NCBI GenBank assembly: GCA_945861535.1
Contig: CAMAUZ010000009.1
Span: forward strand, 1-64,000
Direction of reading: 5' to 3'
DNA from: Akkermansia muciniphila
GTDB lineage: Bacteria > Verrucomicrobiota > Verrucomicrobiia > Limisphaerales > BJHT01
DNA: 64,000 nucleotides
Shown here: positions 44,001-59,000 of the stretch, one piece after another
How the letters are laid out: each line of letters opens with the position of its first letter
How positions within the stretch are numbered: the first letter of the stretch is position 1
The notes under the pieces: generated by a model
Told to the model about the DNA's origin: nothing
The model's input: the letters and a program-made list of their open reading frames with translations, nothing else
The model's database searches: none
Position numbers and translations under genes: made by a program

Positions 44001-47000
44001 TCAACGACGTCGCGCCCGAGTTTGAGGAGTCGATCCAGCTCACTCTTTCCAACCCGACCGGCGGCGCGACGCTCGGTCTCGCCAACGCGGTGCTGCTCAT
44101 CATGGACAACGATTCCGGCCCCGGCAGTTTCGGGAGCCTGAGTTTCACGACCAATAATTTCAGCGTCAGCGAGACCAACAGGTCGGCCAGCATCGTGGTG
44201 CGGCGCACCAGCGGCGGGGTCGGTCAGGTCGAGGTCGATGTGCAGAGCGGCGATTTCCTCCCGGTGGCTCCGGGCCGGGCGCGCGCGAATCTGGATTACA
44301 CGCCGGTGACCCGGCACCTGATTTTCCCGGCCGGCTCCACAAATTCGCAGACCGTGTCCATTCCCATTCTGGCGGATCGCCTGGTCGAGGGGACCGAAGT
44401 CTTCACGGTGTGGCTGACGAATGTGACGGGCGGCGCGCGGCTCGGCTACCTGAGCAACGCGACCGTGGCGATTGTCGATGCCAACACCTACGGCCAGCTC
44501 ACCTTCTCGGCGGCGAGTTATTTCATCAGCGAAAATGGCGGCACCAGCAGCATCCGCATCGACCGCGTGGGCGGCGACGCGGAGCAGGTGGCGGTGGAGT
44601 ATCTGATCGTGCCCGGCACGGCGATTTCCAATGTCGATTTCGTCGCCGCGTCGGGCACCTTGATCTTCGAGGACGGGCAGACTTCCACGAACCTCCTGAT
44701 CCCGATCATCGACAACCTGCTGGTCGAACCGAACCGCACGCTCTCGCTCATCCTCTCCAATTTCAACAAGGCCACCCCCGGCCGTTTCACCAACGCCACG
44801 CTGACCCTCTTCGACGACGAGTCGCTCGCGGCCCCGGCGGGCGCGGTGAACACCGGGTTCGACACCACGGTGGGTGCCAACGCGCCGATCAACGCGCTGC
44901 TGCTGGCGGCCGGCGGGAAGCTGGTCATCGCGGGGCAGTTCACCGGCTACGGCGGGACCGCGATCAATCGCATTGCGCGGCTGAATCCGGACGGCCGGCT
45001 CGATGTGGAGTTCCAGCCGGGCACCGGGGCCAACGGGGAAATCACGGCCCTCGCGTTGCAGGCGGACCAGAAGCTCGTGGCGGGCGGTAGGTTTACCGCC
45101 TTCAACGGGGCCAACCGCAGTTACCTCGCGCGGCTGAATGCGGAAGGCTCGCTGGATTCCACCTTCAACATCGGCTCGGGGCCGGACAATCCGGTCTTTG
45201 CCGTCGCCGTGCGGAACGACGGACGGCTGGCCGTGGGCGGTTCGTTCACCACGTTCAATGGAATCGGGCGCGCCAACTTTCTCGTGCTCACCACCAACGG
45301 CGTGGTCGATCCGAGTTTCAATGTCGGCGCGGGGGTGAACGGTCAGGTGTTCGCGGTGGCCGTGCAGCCGGATGGCCGGGTGCTGATCGGTGGCGACTTC
45401 ACGCTGGTCAACAACACCAATCGCGCGCGGCTCGCCCGTTTCAACGCGAACGGCACGCTGGATTTGAGCTTTGATCCCGGCACCAACGGCGCGAACGCCA
45501 CGGTGCGGGTGATCACGGTGCAGCCCGATGGCAAGGTGCTCGTCGGCGGTTCCTTCACCAACATCAGCGGCACGAACTGGAATCACCTTGCGCGCTTGAA
45601 TGCGGACGGCACGCCCGACCGCTTCTTTAATCCCGGCACCGGTGCGAATGAAGACGTGCTCGCGCTGGCCCTCCTGCCGGCCCCGGACAACCGCATTCTC
45701 GTCGGCGGTTCGTTCACCAATTTCAACACCCTCGGCCGCCACTATCTCACGCGGCTGACCACGAATGGCGCGGTGGATTCCACGATGAATTTCGGCTTGG
45801 GCGCCAACGCCCCCGTGTTCGCGCTCGCGCTCCAGGCCGACCAGCAGCTCAACGCGGCCGGGGCCTTCACGCAATTTGATGGCGTGCCCCGCAACCGCCT
45901 CGTGCGGCTCTTGGGCGGCGATAATTTCGGGCCGGGCGAGTTCGAGTTTTCGGCCGCGGATTTCACGGTTTCGGAAAACGCCACCAACGCCACGCTGGTG
46001 GTGCGCCGCGTCGGCGGCAGCCAGGGCGCGGCGACGCTGACCTTCGCCACGGCCAACGGGACCGCGACGAACGGCGTGGATTACACCGCGACGAGCGGCC
46101 CGCTGGTCTTCCGCGACGCCGAGCTGTTCCGCACGATCCAGGTGCCGGTGACGAACAATCTCACCAGCGACGGCGACCGGACCTTCACCGTGACGTTGGG
46201 CAGCACGGGCGGGGCGGTGCTGGGCCGGCCGACCGTGGCGACGGTCACGATCCTCGATGACGACACGATTCTGAATTTCAGTTCGCCCACGTTTTCCGTG
46301 ATTGAAAATGTGCCGGGCGCGCGGGCTTTCATCACCGTCGAGCGGTTGGGCGGTTCCGCCGGCTCGGTGTCGGTGCAATATCTGACCTCGACCGGCGGCA
46401 CGGCGATTCCGTATCCGGGTGCGGGACCGGTCGGCAACGCGAACTACACCAACGCGGCGGGCGTGCTGACGTGGGCGAATGGCGAGACGGGCGGCAAAAC
46501 GTTCGCCATCGGAATCATCGATGACCTCCTGACCAATGCGAACCGCACGATCAATCTGGCGCTGTTCGGCGCGACCAACGGGACGGCGCGCACGCCCATC
46601 ACCCTGACCGGCCAGACCAACGCGACGCTCACCCTGGTGGACAATGAATTCGGGCGCGGGCTGGTCGGCTTCAGCCAGCCGACGTTCGATGTGTCGGAGA
46701 GCATCGCGGTGGCGACCATCACGGTGATTCGCACCAACGGCAGCGCGGGTGTGGTGACGGTGGATTTCAGCACCAGCGACGGCTCGGCGCTGGCGGGGGT
46801 GAACTACGTGGCGACGAGCGGAACGCTGTCCTTTGCCGACAGCGAGCAGGCCAAGACGTTCCCGCTCACGATCCTTTCCGACGGCCTGTCCACGACGAAT
46901 CTGAGCTTCTCCGTGACCGTGTCCAATCCCACCGGCGGGGCGGGGCTGGGCTTCCAGGACAGCGCCGTGGTGCTGATTCTGAACGATGACCAGTTGGTTT

Positions 47001-50000
47001 TTGGCGGCCTCGTTTTCTCGGCGACGAACTACGTGGTGAGCGAGGCGGTGGGCGAGGCGATCCTCGAAGTGCAGCGCCTGGGCGGAACGAGCAATGCCGT
47101 GGCGGTGTTCTATACGACCACCACGAACGGCACGGCGACGACCAATGATTACGGGCCGGCGAGCGGGAATTTGTTCTGGGCCGATCGGGACGGGAGCAGC
47201 CGGTTCATCCGGGTGCCGGTGACCGACAACAATTTCGCGGACGCGGATCGCACGGTGGAAGTGGTGCTGCTCAACGCGGTGGGCGGGGCGTCGATCGGCA
47301 CGCCGGGCAGCACGTTCATCACGATCACGAACGATGATTTTCTGGCGGGGACGCTCGGGTTTGGCGAGGTGGTGTTCAACGTGACGGAGAATGCGACTAA
47401 CGCGGTGATCACGGTGACGCGGACGAATGGGACGCTGGGGATCGTGGGCGCGAGCTTTGCGACGCTGGACGTGACGGCGGTGGCGGGGCGGGATTACGTG
47501 GCGACGAACGGGTTCCTCGTGTTCACCAACGGGGCGACGAACGCGACCTTCAGCGTGCCGCTGATTAACAACGCGCTGCAGGACGGCCCGCGGTTCCTCG
47601 CGGTGCAACTCTTCGGCCTGGCCGGGGGCGCGCAGCCCGGACTGACCGGGGCGCTGGTGCGGATCGGTGACGACGAAGGCGCGGCGGGTTCGGTGGATGC
47701 GTCGTATCTGCTGGGGAGCGGGTTCAACGGGACGGTCTATGCGCTGGCGGTGACGACGAACAATCTGGCGTATGTCGGCGGCGATTTCACGACGTTCAAC
47801 GGGACCAACCGTCCGCCGCTGGTGCGGCTCAATGCGGACGGGACGTTTGACGCGGGGTTCAACGTCGGGGCGATCATCCGTCCGGGCACGAACGCGGCGG
47901 TGCGCGCGGTGGCGCTGGCGGGCAGCAACGGCGTGGCGGACGGGCGCGTGGTGTTCGGCGGCGTCTTTACGTCGGTGGGCGGGGTGGCGCGGACGAACGT
48001 GGCGCGGCTGAACGCGAACGGGACGCTGGACACGAATTTCGTCGCGAACGTGAACAATCTTGTGAACGCGGCGGCGGTGCAGAATGACGGCCGTGTGGTG
48101 TTGGGCGGGCAGTTCACGGTGGTGAACGGACTCACCCGTAACTTCGTGGCGCGGCTGAATCTCGACGGCACGCTCGACGCGGGATTTGCGACGGGCCTCG
48201 GGCCGAACGGCGCGGTGCGGGCGCTGGTGCTGCAGCCCGACGGCAAGACGATCATCGGCGGCGAGTTCACGGCGGTGAACGGCGTGAGCGCCAGCCGGCT
48301 GGCGCGGCTCAATGCGGACGGCTCGCTGGACGGCAGTTTCAGTGGCGGCCGCTGGCTGACGAACGGCGCGGTGTACGCACTGGCCTTGCAGCGGGACGGG
48401 CGGCTGTTGGTGGGCGGCGCGTTCGTGGCGACCAACGGGGTGGTGCATACGAACCTCGTGCGGCTGACGGCGGGCGGCGTGATCGAGGACGGCTACAACC
48501 CGTTCGTCGAGCGGAACGATTATGTGAGCGCGCTGGCCTTGCAGGGCAACGGGCGCGCGGTGGTCGGGGGAGCGTTCACGACGTTCAACGGGCTGTCCGA
48601 AAATCGCATCGTGCGGCTGACGACGAACGGCACGGTGGACGTGAGCATCAACTTCGGGGCCGGGGCCGATGATTACGTGGCGGCGCTGGCGGTGCAGCCG
48701 GACGGGCGGCTGCTGGCGGGCGGGGCGTTCACCAATTTCAACGGGACGACGGCGAATCATTTTGTGCGGCTGTTCGGCGGCGAGAACCTCGGGTCGGGCG
48801 TGTTGGCGTTTGCGACGCCGGTGTTCCTGGTGGCGGAGAGCGGGACCAACGCGGTGATCACGGTGCTGCGCAGCGGCGGGCTGGCGAATCCGGTGACGGC
48901 GAGCTTCACGACGACCAACAACGGCACCGCCGTGGCGGGCGTGGATTACGTGGCGACCAACGGCGTGCTGAACTTCGCGCCCGGCGTGGCGGCGGCGAGC
49001 TTCCTGGTGCCGGTGCTCAACGACTCGACCATCCGCGGTGACCGGACGGTGGGGCTGGCGCTGACGGGCGTGACCGGCGGGGCCGCGTTCGAGGTGCCGC
49101 CCGCGGCGGTGCTGGCGATCCTCGAGGACGACAGCCTGATCAGCTTTGCATCGGCGACCTACAGCGTGGGCGAGAGCACGACCAACGCCTTGATCACGCT
49201 GGTGCGCAGCGGCGGCGCGGTGGGCCCGGCGACGGTGACGTTTGCAACGACGACCAACGGGACGGCCGTGGCCGGAGTGAACTACGTGCCGACGAGCCAG
49301 GTGGTGCTCTTCCCGCCGGGAACCAATTCGGTGACCGTGGCGGTGGGCGTGCTGGACGACGGCCTGATCGTCGGGAATCTCACGGTCGGCCTGACACTGA
49401 CCAACGCCGGGCCGACGAATTTTGTCGCGCTGGGCGAAGTGACCAACGCGACCTTGACGATGGTCGAGAGTCTCAACGCGGCGGGCGTGCTGAACTTTGC
49501 GAGCACGAACTTTGTGGTGGACGAGGCGGTGGGCAGCGCGGTGATCACGGTGGTGCGCAGCGGCGGATCGCTGGGCCTGGTGACGGTGCAATATGCGACC
49601 GGCGACGGCACGGCGCTGGCTGGGTTGGACTACGGGAGCGTGACCGGCGTGGTGTCGTTTGCGGACGGGGAAATGGCCAAGAGCTTTTTGGTCCCGGTGA
49701 TTTTGGATCAGGTGGTGGAAACCAACGAGTTCCTGAACCTGACGCTGTTCAATCCCAACGGCGGCGCGGTGCTCGGCGCGGCCGGTCGGGCCGTGCTCAC
49801 GATTGTGAACAACAATCTGCTGGTGTTCGGCAACCTGGCCTTTTCCGCAACGAACTATGTCGTGAGTGAAGCCGTGGGCGAGGCCGTGCTGACGGTCCGG
49901 CGCCTCGGTGGCACCACCAATGCCGTGTCGGTGTTCTACACCACCACGACCAACGGGACCGCGGCGGCGACGGATTTCGCGGCGACCAACGGCCTCTTGA

Positions 50001-53000
50001 GCTGGGCGCATTTGCAGGGCGGCGACCGGTTCATCCGGGTGCCGATCTTCAACAACCCGTTCGCGGACGGGGACCGGACGGTTGAAGTCGAGTTGTCCAC
50101 TGCGACCGGCGGCGCAGACATCGCGCCGCCCGGCCGGACGCTCATCACGATCACCAACGATGACCTCACCAATCCCGGTGCGCTTGGGTTCAGCCAGTTG
50201 ATCGTGGGCACTTCCGAGACCAACGGCACGGTGCTGGTCGAGGTCGTGCGGACCAACGGCTCCTTCGGGATTGTGTCGGCCAGCTTCACCACGGCGGATG
50301 CCTCGGCCCGCGCGGGGATCGATTACGTCGCCACCAGCAGCGTGCTCACGTTCACCAACGGCCAGACCACACAGACCTTCTCGGTGATGTTGCTGGACAA
50401 CGCGATCCAGGATGGCGCGCGTTTCTTCGGCGTGCGGCTCACCGGGTTCACCGGCGGGGCTACCGGCGGCCTGACCAACGCGTCGGTGCGGATCGCCGAC
50501 GACGAAGGCACGGCCGGGTCGGTCGATCTTTCGTATCTGCTGGGGAGCGGCTTCAACGGAACGGTCTATACGCTGGCGGTGACGACGAACAATCTGGCGT
50601 ATGTCGGCGGCGACTTTACCGCGTTCAACGGCTCCAATCGGGCGGGTTTGGTGCGGCTGTTGCCGGACGGTTTGCTCGATGGCGGGTTCGACCTCGGTGC
50701 GGTCGGCTTCACCGGTTCCAACGCGTCGGTGCGCTCGGTGGCGGAATATCCGCCGAACGGGTTTACCGCGAGCCAGGTGGTGTTCGGCGGGGTGTTCAAC
50801 TCGGTGGGCGGTGTCGGGCGGACCAACGTGGCCCGGGTGAATCCGAACGGTTCGGTGGACCCGAGTTTCGTGGCGGGCACGGACAACTTGGTCAACGCGG
50901 TGCTCGTGCAACCGGACGGCCGGGTGGTGCTGGGCGGCCTGTTTACGCGGGTGAACGGCAGCAGCCGGAACTTCGTCGCGCGCCTGAATTTCAATGGCTC
51001 GCTGGACGCGGACTTCTTGACCGGCACGGGACCGGACGGCGCGGTGCGCGCGCTGGCGCTGCAACCCGACGGTAAGCTGATCATCGCCGGTGAATTCACC
51101 ACTTACGCGGGCGTGCCGGCCAGCCGGATTGCACGGCTGAATCCGGACGGAACGCTCGACCCGACATTTGCGGGCGGCAGTTGGGTGGCCAGTGGTTCCG
51201 TGCAGGCGCTGCTGCGGCAGCCGGACGGACGCATCCTGGTCGGCGGCGCGTTTGTCGCGACGAACGGCGTGGCGCACACCAACTTGATGCGGCTGAACGG
51301 CGACGGCACGGTCGATGCGAGTTTCAATCCCGGCACCGGCCCCAACGAATTCGTGGGTGCGCTGGCCTTGCAACGCGACGGCCGGATCGTGGCGGGCGGT
51401 GCATTTACGATGGTCAACGGCCTGCCGGAAAACCGGATCGTCCGGTTGCAGCCGGATGGTTCGGTGGACTACAGCATCAACTTCGGCGGCGGCGCCAACG
51501 ACTATCTGGCCGCCGTGGCGGTGCAACCGGATGGCGACCTGCTCGTGGGCGGCGCGTTCACGAACTTCAACGGCGTCGCGGTCAATCACTACGCGCGGCT
51601 CACGGGCGGCCAAAATCGCGGCGCGGGATTGCTCCAGTTTGGCGCGGCTGGTTACCCGGTGGCGGAGAACGGGACCAACGCGGTGCTCACGGTGGTGCGG
51701 ACCGGCGGGTTGAGCAACGTGGTGACGGTGACGTATGCCACAACCGCCAACGGCACCGCGGCGGCGGGCGTGGATTATCAGGCCGTGTCCGGCGTGCTGA
51801 CGCTGGCCCCCGGCGTGATGACCACGAACATCCTGGTGCCGGTGATCGACAACCGCTCGGTGACCAGCAACCGGACGGTGGAGGTGGCGTTGAGCGGTGT
51901 GACCGGCGGGGCCACGCTGCCCGTGCCGACGACCACGTTGGTGACGATTCTCGAGGATGACAGCGCGATCAATTTCGTGTCGGCCAATTACAGCGTCGGC
52001 GAAAACGCGACCAACGCGGTGATCACGCTGACGCGCAGCGGCGGTCTGGTGGGCGCGGTGTCGGTAAATCTTGCAACGACGACCAACGGAACCGCGGTGG
52101 CCGGGGTGAACTACCAGCCGACCAACTTGGTGGTGAACTTCCCCGCCGGAACGAATGTGGTGACCGTGGCCGTGGGCGTGCTGGATGACGGTCTGGTGCT
52201 GGGCAACCTGACCGTCGGCCTGGTCTTGAGCAACGCGGTACCGACCAATTTCGTGGCGCTGGGCACGGTGACGAACGCGACGTTGACGATTGTGGAAAGC
52301 CGCAACGCCGCCGGCGTGCTGAACTTCGCGAGCGCGAATTTCGTGGTGGACGAAACGGTGGGCAACGCGGTGATCACCGTGGTCCGCAGCGCCGGTTCGC
52401 TGGGTTCGATTTCCGTGCAGTACGCGACGGCGGATGGTTCGGCGCTGGCGGGGTTGGACTTCACCGGGGTCGGTGGCGTGCTCTCGTTTGCCGATGGGGA
52501 AACGGCCAAGAGCTTCGTGGTGCCCGTGATTCTGGACGCACTCCTCGAACCGAACGAGTTCTTGAATTTGTCCCTCACCAACCCGGGCGGCGGCGCGCTG
52601 CTGGGGGCGACCAATCGCGCGGTGGTGACGATCGTGAACAACAACCAGTTGATCTTCGGTACGCTGGTCTTCACGGCGACGAACTACGTGGTGGGCGAGG
52701 CGGCGGGCGAAGTGATCCTGGAAGTACAGCGCATCGGCGGCCGCACCAACGGCATCGCGGTTTTCTACACGACCACCACGAACGGCACGGCGACGACCAA
52801 TGATTACGGGCCGGTGAGCGGAAACCTGCTCTGGGGCAACCTTGATGGCAGCAGCCGGTTCATCCGTGTCGCGATCACGAACAACAACCTGGCCGACGCG
52901 GATCGCACGGTGGAAGTGGTGCTGCGCAACGTGGTTGGCGGCGCGGCCATCGGCACGCCAGGCAGCACGTTCATCACCATCACCAACGATGATTTCCTGG

Positions 53001-56000
53001 CGGGCGCGCTCGGGTTTGAGCAGTTGGTGTTCGTGGTGACGGAGAACGCGACCAACGCGCTGATCACGGTGGTGCGCACCAACGGGGTGAACGGCATCGT
53101 GGGTGTGAGTTTTGCCACGGTGGACGGCACGGCTGTGAACGGCCTCGATTACCTGGCGACCAATGGATTCCTGGTGTTTACCAACGGGGCGACGAATCAG
53201 ACCTTCAGCGTGCCGGTGCTCAACAACACGCTGCAGGATGGCACGCGCTTCTTCGGTGTCCGGCTCTCCGGTTTCGTCGGTGGCGCGGTGCCGGGCCTGA
53301 CCAATTCCCTGGTGCGGATTGGCGATGACGAAGGCCCGGCCGGGTCGGTCGATGCGCTCTACGCGTTGGGCACCGGGTTTAACGGCACGGTCTATTCCCT
53401 CGCGGTCACGACCAACAGCCAGGCCTATGTGGCGGGCGATTTCACGGTCTTCAACGGCAGCAACCGCGCCGGCTTGGTGCGGCTGAATGCCGACGGCGCG
53501 CTCGACGCCGGGTTCGATGTCGGCGCGCTCGGCTTCACCGGTTCCAACGCGTCGGTGCGCTCGGTGGCGCTCGTCATCACCAACGGCTTCTTCACGGGCA
53601 AGGCTGTCTTCGGCGGACTCTTCACGTCGGTGGGCGGGGCCGCTCGGACCAACGTGGCGCGGGTGAACACCGACGGCACGCCGGATACGAGTTTCGTGGC
53701 GAACGTGAACAACCTCGTGAACGCGGTGGCGGTGCAGAATGACGGCCGCGTCGTGCTCGGCGGCCTGTTCACGCGGGTGAACGGAACCAACCGCAATTTC
53801 ATCGCGCGCCTCAATTCCGACGGTTCGCTGGACGCGGGCTTCTCCCGTGGCCTCGGCCCGAACGGCGCGGTGCGCACGCTGGTGTTGCAGCCGGATGGCC
53901 GGGCGATCATCGGTGGCGAATTCACGACCGTGGACGGATTCGCCAGCAGCCGGCTGGCGCGGCTGAACCCGGACGGCTCGTTCGACAGCACCTTCCGCGG
54001 CGGCGACTGGATCACCAATGGCGCGGTGTACACGCTGGCGTTGCAACGCGACGGGCGGCTGCTGGTCGGCGGCGCGTTCGTGGCGACCAACGGTGTGGCG
54101 CATACGAACTTGGTGCGGCTGGATGCGAACGGGGTGCTGGACGGCGGCTTCAATCCGTTCGTCGCGCGGAACGATTATGTGAGCGCGCTGGCGGTGCAGC
54201 CCGACGGGCGCGTGGTGGTCGGCGGGGCGTTCACCACGTTCAATGGTCTGCCGGAAAACCGGATCGTCCGCCTGGAAGCCACCGGCGTGGTGGATGTCAC
54301 CTGCAACTTCGGCTCCGGGGCCAACGATTACATCGCGGCGCTGGCGTTGCAGTTTGATGGCAGAATTCTGGCGGGCGGGGCGTTCACCAACTTCAACGGG
54401 ACGACGGCCAATCATTTCGTGCGCTTGCACGGCGGGGAGAATCTCGGGGCGGGCGTGCTGGCGTTCTCCGCGCCGGTGTATGCGGTGGAGGAGAGCGGAA
54501 CCAACGCCGTGATCACCGTGGTGCGCGCGGGCGGCTTGAGCGGTCAGGTGACGGTGGGCTATGCGACGACGACCAGCGGCACGGCGGTGGTGGGCGTGGA
54601 CTATCGGGCGACCAACGGCGTTCTGAGCTTCGCGACCGGCGTGACGGCGCGCAGCTTCCTGGTGCCGGTGCTCAATGATTTCGCCAACCGGGGCGACCGG
54701 ACCGTGGGGCTGGCGCTGAGCAGCGTGACCGGCGGGGCCGCGCTGGAAGTGCCGCCGACAGCGGTGCTGACGATTCTGGATGACGACAGCCTGATCAGCT
54801 TCGCGTCGGCGACTTTCAGCGTGGGCGAGGGCACGACCAACGCGTTGATCACGCTGGTGCGCAGCGGTGGTTTGGTGGGTGCGGTGTCGGTGAATTTTGC
54901 GACGACGACCAACGGCACCGCGGTGGCCGGGGTGAACTATCAGCCGACCACCCGGGTCGTGACGTTCCCCGCGGGGACCAACGAGGTGACCGTGACGGTG
55001 GGCGTGCTGGACGATGGTTTGGTGCTGGGAAATCTGACCGTCGGTTTGGCCTTGAGCAACGCGGTGCCGACCAATTTCGTCGCGCTCGGGGTTCTGACCA
55101 ACGCCACGCTGACGATCGTGGAGAGTCTCAACTCGGCGGGCGCGCTGAACTTCGCGAGCGCCAATTTCATGGTGGACGAGGCGGTGGGCGACGCGGTCAT
55201 CACGCTGGTACGCAGCGGCGGTTCGCTGGGCCTGGTCTCGGTGCAATATTCGACGGCGGATGGCTCGGCGCTGGCGGCGCTGGATTACACCAGCGCGTCG
55301 GGCGTGATCTCGTTTGCCGACGGGGAAACGGTGAAGAGTTTCCTGGTGCCCGTCATTCTCGACACGCTGGTCGAGACGAACGAATTCGCGAACCTGGTGC
55401 TCTCCAACCCGAGCGGCGGCGCGGTGCTCGGCGCGACCAACCGGTCGGTCCTGACCATCATCAACAACAACCAGTTGAGCTTTGGCAGCCTGGTCTTTTT
55501 GACCACCAACTTCGTGGTGAGCGAAGCGGCGGGCAGCGCGGTGGTCGAGGTCCGGCGCATCGGCGGCCTGACCAATGCGATAACGGTGTTCTGGGCCACG
55601 GCTTCGGGCAACACACCGACGACGAACGAAACCGCCGCCACAGCCGCCGATTACACGTCGGCCAGCGGCATCCTTTCCTGGGGCAACCTTGATGGCGCGG
55701 CCAAGTTCATCACGAACCAGGTGATCAACAACCTGCTGGTGGACGGGAACCGATCCTACGAGCTCGTGCTCGCGAACGTGACCGGCGGCGCGAGCATCGG
55801 CACGCCGGGGCGCACCTTTGTCACCATCACCAACGAGGACGCCCTGCCGGGCGCGCTCGGGTTTGCGCAGATGGTGTTCGCCGCGGTCGAGAACGGCACC
55901 AACGCCACCGTCACCGTCGTGCGGACCAATGGTTCCACGGGGACCGTGTCGGTCAGTTTCAACACCGCTGATGCCACCGCGCTGGCGGGCCGCGATTACG

Positions 56001-59000
56001 CCGCCACGAACGGCGCGCTGACCTTCACCAACGGCCAGACCACGCAGACCTTCGCGGTGCCGCTGTTCGACAATGCCGTGCTGGACGGCTCGCGTTTCTT
56101 CCAAGTGCGCCTCTCCGGCTTCACTGGCGGAGCGGTCCCGGGCCTGGCTAACGCGCTGGTGCGGATCGCCGACGACGAAGGCGCGGCCGGGTCGATTGAT
56201 TCCTCCTACACCAACGGACTCGGGCCGGACGCGATCGTGTACTCGCTCGGCCTGCAGGGGAACGGGCAGTTGATCATCGGTGGGGAGTTCAATTCCTTCG
56301 ACGGCATCACTCGCTCCCGCGTGGCGCGGGTGAATGACGACGGAACGCTGGATCAGAGCTTTGACGCGGGCGCGGTTTCGTTCGCTTCCGGCGTGGCCTC
56401 GATCCGTGCGGTCGCACCGCACACGAACGGTTTCTACGCGGGTCAGGTGGTCGTGGCTGGCTTCTTCAATTCCGTCGGCGGCCGGGCGCTCAGCCACGTC
56501 GCGCGGCTGGATGTCAACGGTGTGGTCGATGCCTCCTTCACGAACTCCCTGACCGGCCCCAACAACGGGGTGTACGCCGTCGCCGTGCAGGCCGACGGTC
56601 GCGCGGTCATCGGCGGCACCTTCACGACGGTGAACACCACCAATCGCAGCTTCGTGGCGCGCCTGACGGCTACCGGCGGGGTTGACCCCAGCTTCGATCC
56701 GCAGGTCGGTCCCGACGGCCCGGTGCGCGCGGTCGCGATTCAGAACGATGGCAAGGTCATCATCGGCGGCGATTTCTCCTCGGTGAACAGCCTGACCAAT
56801 CGCAATCACCTCGCCCGCCTCAATGCCGACGGCTCGCTCGATGCGAGCTTCGTGCCGTTTGGACTCTCGATCACCGGATCGGTGTACTCCGTAGCGATTC
56901 AGACGGACGGCAAGGTCCTCGTCGGCGGCCAGTTTCTCGCCGCCGGCGGCGCGCAGCTTCAGACCAACATGGGCGGCGTCGTGCGGCTCCATGCCGACGG
57001 CTCGCTCGACACCACCTTCTTCGCCGGCACCGGTGCGGATGATTCCGTCTCCGCCGTCGCCGTGCAGCCGGATGGCAAGGTGCTCCTCGGCGGTTCCTTT
57101 GTGAACGTGAACGGCATCGGCCGCAGCCGCCTCGCCCGCCTGAACGCGGATGGTTCGCTGGACGCGTCGTTCAACGTGGGCTTGGGCGCGAACAACCTGG
57201 TCACCTCGCTGGCCGTGCAGGGCGACGGAAAAATTCTGCTGGGCGGCGCCTTCACCCGTTTCAACGGCGCGACGAACAACTACCTCGCGCGACTGTTCGG
57301 CGGCGACAACCTCGGCAGCGGCACGCTGGCGTTTAGCGCGTCGCTCTATCAGGTCAGCGAGAGCGCCTCGAACGCGGTCCTCACCGTCACCCGCTCGGGC
57401 GGCACCTTCGGCCAGGTCACTGTGGCGCTGACGATCCCCAGCGGGGCGGCGGGCGGGACGGCGATTCCGAACATCAATTACGTCCCCCTGACCACCAACA
57501 TCCTCGTCTTCGCCGAAGGCCAGGCCACCGCCGAGTTTGCGATCCGGCTGCTCGACGATCACGTCATCCTGCCCGACCGGACCATTGTGTTGAACCTGGC
57601 CAATGCGGGCGGTGGCGCCGTCCTCGACGCGGTCACGGACACCACGGTCCTGCTCCGGGAAAAGGACTGCCTCGTGAGCTTTGGCGCCGCGGTTTACAGC
57701 GTCGCGGAGAACGTCGGCAACGCCGTCATCACTGTCGCGCGCACCGGCGGTGTGGTCGAAAACCTGACGGTCGATGTCAGCACCGGCACCAACGGCACCG
57801 CTTTCGCCGGGACCGATTTCACGGTGGTCTTGACCACGGTGACGTTCGCCAGCGGCCAGAGCAACGCCACCTTCACCGTGGCGATCACCGACGACGGCTT
57901 GATCGAGGGCAACGAGACCATTCCCCTCTCGCTGTCGATCCCTGCCGCGTTCGGCAGCTTCGCCTCCCCCGGTCAGTTCACCAACGCGGCCCTGGTCATT
58001 ATTGATAACGATGGCGGCAGCGGCACCCTCGGCTTCGCCACCAACGCGTTCTCGGTGCTCGAGACCGGCGGCTTCGCCACCGTCACGGTGGCACGCTCCC
58101 TCGGACGCTCGGGCGCGGTGTCGGTGGATTACGCCACGGTCGCGGTGCCCAACGGCGCCAGCGGCGGCGTGGTGGGCGGGCCGAATGTGGACTTCGTCAT
58201 CACGCAGGGCACGCTGGCCTTTGCGGATGGCGAAATCGTCAAGACCTTCACCGTGCCGGTCTTCGCCGATCAATTGATCGAGGGCAATGAACCGGTGAGC
58301 CTCACGCTCACGAACACCACCGGCGGCGCGGTGCTCGGGCTGGCCGCGGCGACGCTGACCATCGTGGACGACGTGGTCTTTGCCGGCCGCTTCGAGTTTA
58401 CGGCGGACACATTCCGGGTCGGTGAAGGCGAGACCAATGCCGTCATCACGGTCCGCCGCACCGGCTTGAACGCCGGCCGGGCCACGGTGTCGTTCTCGGT
58501 GACGGACATCACGGCGGTCGCGGGCCTCGATTATCTCGTCACCAACGGTTCGCTCGTGTTCCCCGACGCGGGACCGGGCAACGTCCCGACGGTGCAGACC
58601 ACGAACTTCCTGGTGCCCATCATCGACGATTCGCTGCTTGAGGTGGACGAGCAGGTCCGCGTGACCCTCTCCAACCCGAGCCTCGGTTCGGCGCTCGGAG
58701 CCTTGCCCACCGCGGTCCTCACCATCGTCGATAACGACGTGGTCATCGCCTTCAGCACCAATCGCTTCGCCGTGGACGAGGACGCGGGCGATGGCCACCT
58801 GCTTGTCGTGCGGACCGGCAACACAAACTCGGCGGTCACCTTCCAAGTCGCCACCCGGGACGGCTCCGGCACCAACGGTATCGACTACACTGGTTTCACC
58901 AACGCGTTCGCCTTCGGCCCCGGCGAAATCTTCCGTGACATCCCGGTGCCGGTCATCGGCAACACCCTCGTGAACGGCAGTCGCACCGTGAATCTGCGCC

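Noticed and set aside
46980-57315. Super-repeat as an assembly duplication
   Set aside because: The units differ at many positions and keep frame and domain order, so they are diverged biological copies rather than a duplicated contig segment.
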